DNA of 15,201 nucleotides from Desulfobacula sp. (GTDB lineage Bacteria; Desulfobacterota; Desulfobacteria; Desulfobacterales; Desulfobacteraceae): contig JABIYQ010000201.1 of the NCBI GenBank assembly GCA_018702715.1, positions 1 through 15,201 on the forward strand, given 5' to 3'. Positions 14,539 through 15,201 of the stretch are shown here, piece by piece. The notes under the pieces were generated by a model that worked only from the letters and a program-made list of their open reading frames with translations, ran no database searches and was not told the origin of the DNA. How positions within the stretch are numbered: the stretch's first letter is position 1; each line of letters begins with the position of its first letter. The position numbers and the translations under genes are program-made.

Positions 14539-15201
14539 CTAAATAACCTTTAGGTTTTGGCTGGGATTAAGAAAGTTTAATTTTTCTTTTTTTCTTTGGT
14601 TTATCCATGATTTGTAAATTTCAGGCCGGGCAATTTCATAATCGCCGCAGGATAAAAGTATTTTTTCCACCTGGGCAACCGTTCGTTTTGAGTCCTCGAT
14701 ATCCAAAGAGTTCTGTGCCACTCCGGCAAGGCCGTTGCCGGCAGGAACAATTGAAGTCACCACATTGGCACCGGCTTCAAGTCTTTTCTCAAGCCCGCTG
14801 ACCCCCTCAACATCAAGAGAGGCAGGAATAAGCCTGTCAGGAAACAGCAGGCGTAAAACAGCCATGATAATAAGTTCCATTTTGATATCAGCTATTGGAT
14901 GGTTTTCCATGGGGGTGCCCATCTGGGGGACAAATCCCATGACCCGGGTCTGGTCAACGTTCAGCAGTTTAATTGCATCAAAGGAATCAAGGATATCTTC
15001 GCTGGTTTCTCCGACACCGCACAAAATACCTTCTTCAATTAAAAGGTTTAATCCGGCAGCTTTTTGTTTTACTGCAAGTCTCTGGGAAAAGCTCTGGCCT
15101 GTTCTCAACTGCGAAAACAAATCAGGGTTGTGGGTTTCCTGGTAGCAGGCATAAAAGTCAGCTCCAGACTGGGCCATTTGCTTTAGAGCCCACTCCGGCA
15201 G
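14539..15201 (-). CDS. pylB: Methylornithine synthase PylB, radical SAM (5' part outside window)
   Basis: The C-terminal ~220 residues of PylB, which rearranges lysine to (3R)-3-methyl-D-ornithine, the first step of pyrrolysine synthesis. The matches to the archaeal protein are ADFYACYQETHNPDLFSQLR, GQSF, GILCGVGET, GFVPQMGTPMEN, the strongly conserved LRLLFPDRLIPASLDVEG, and LEAGANVVTSIVPAG. The CxxxCxxC iron-sulfur motif lies upstream, beyond the right edge; the frame stays open to 15201. Compared with the Methanosarcina enzyme the C terminus carries about 20 extra residues. The stop is TAG (14539-14541). The next gene is pylD, not pylC. Confidence 0.92.
   Translation of the reverse strand: MPEWALKQMAQSGADFYACYQETHNPDLFSQLRTGQSFSQRLAVKQKAAGLNLLIEEGILCGVGETSEDILDSFDAIKLLNVDQTRVMGFVPQMGTPMENHPIADIKMELIIMAVLRLLFPDRLIPASLDVEGVSGLEKRLEAGANVVTSIVPAGNGLAGVAQNSLDIEDSKRTVAQVEKILLSCGDYEIARPEIYKSWINQRKKEKLNFLNPSQNLKVI

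Overview
The window looks like part of the chromosome of a sulfate-reducing, Desulfobacteraceae-like bacterium (Desulfobacula or a relative is my best guess). This rests on moderate-to-low GC, TRAP transport with FadR-type regulators, hybrid sensor kinases, and above all a bacterial pyrrolysine (Pyl) biosynthesis locus with a separate N-terminal PylRS domain gene. The organism assignment is an inference; no rRNA or tRNA gene is present.

Layout, left to right. (1) A hybrid histidine kinase enters from the left edge (+, to 1334). (2) A minus-strand catabolic operon runs from 6461 down to 1368: a FadR-type GntR regulator, TRAP transporter genes dctP, dctQ and dctM, an MLE-type enolase-superfamily enzyme, and the first ~42 codons of a deleted uroporphyrinogen-decarboxylase-like (URO-D) gene. 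(3) Divergent from that regulator is an M20 amidohydrolase (+, 6646-7839). (4) A second minus-strand unit (10119 to 7940) holds a close paralogue of the GntR regulator followed by an arylsulfotransferase-fold protein. The two gntR control regions share the words TTATAA, GTTAGTT and TTATAACAT, so the two units and the M20 gene are probably one regulon. (5) The 10.2-10.7 kb stretch is mostly decayed DNA and contains the wreck of a hybrid-kinase receiver end overlapping the start of a response regulator. (6) Housekeeping and accessory genes follow: trmL (+), an EamA-family exporter (-), and an alkyltransferase-like DNA-repair protein (+). (7) The minus-strand pyl locus enters from the right edge: pylB (partial), a 139-bp inverted-repeat element, pylD, pylSn and a DUF2889 gene.

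How the genes may work together: the TRAP system would import an organic acid or acylated compound. The enolase-superfamily enzyme, M20 hydrolase and (in the past) the URO-D-type protein would process it. Two paralogous FCD-domain regulators would sense it. The substrate cannot be read from the sequence. The pyl locus makes pyrrolysine and the tRNA-binding part of PylRS. No gene with an internal amber codon (such as a methylamine methyltransferase) is recognisable here.

The most interesting points are in the pyl locus. pylC is not between pylB and pylD, where it sits in the canonical bacterial order; a palindromic element is there instead. pylB ends in UAG. If that codon were read as Pyl, translation would continue for 59 open codons through the element and stop at a UGA that overlaps the pylD GTG start.
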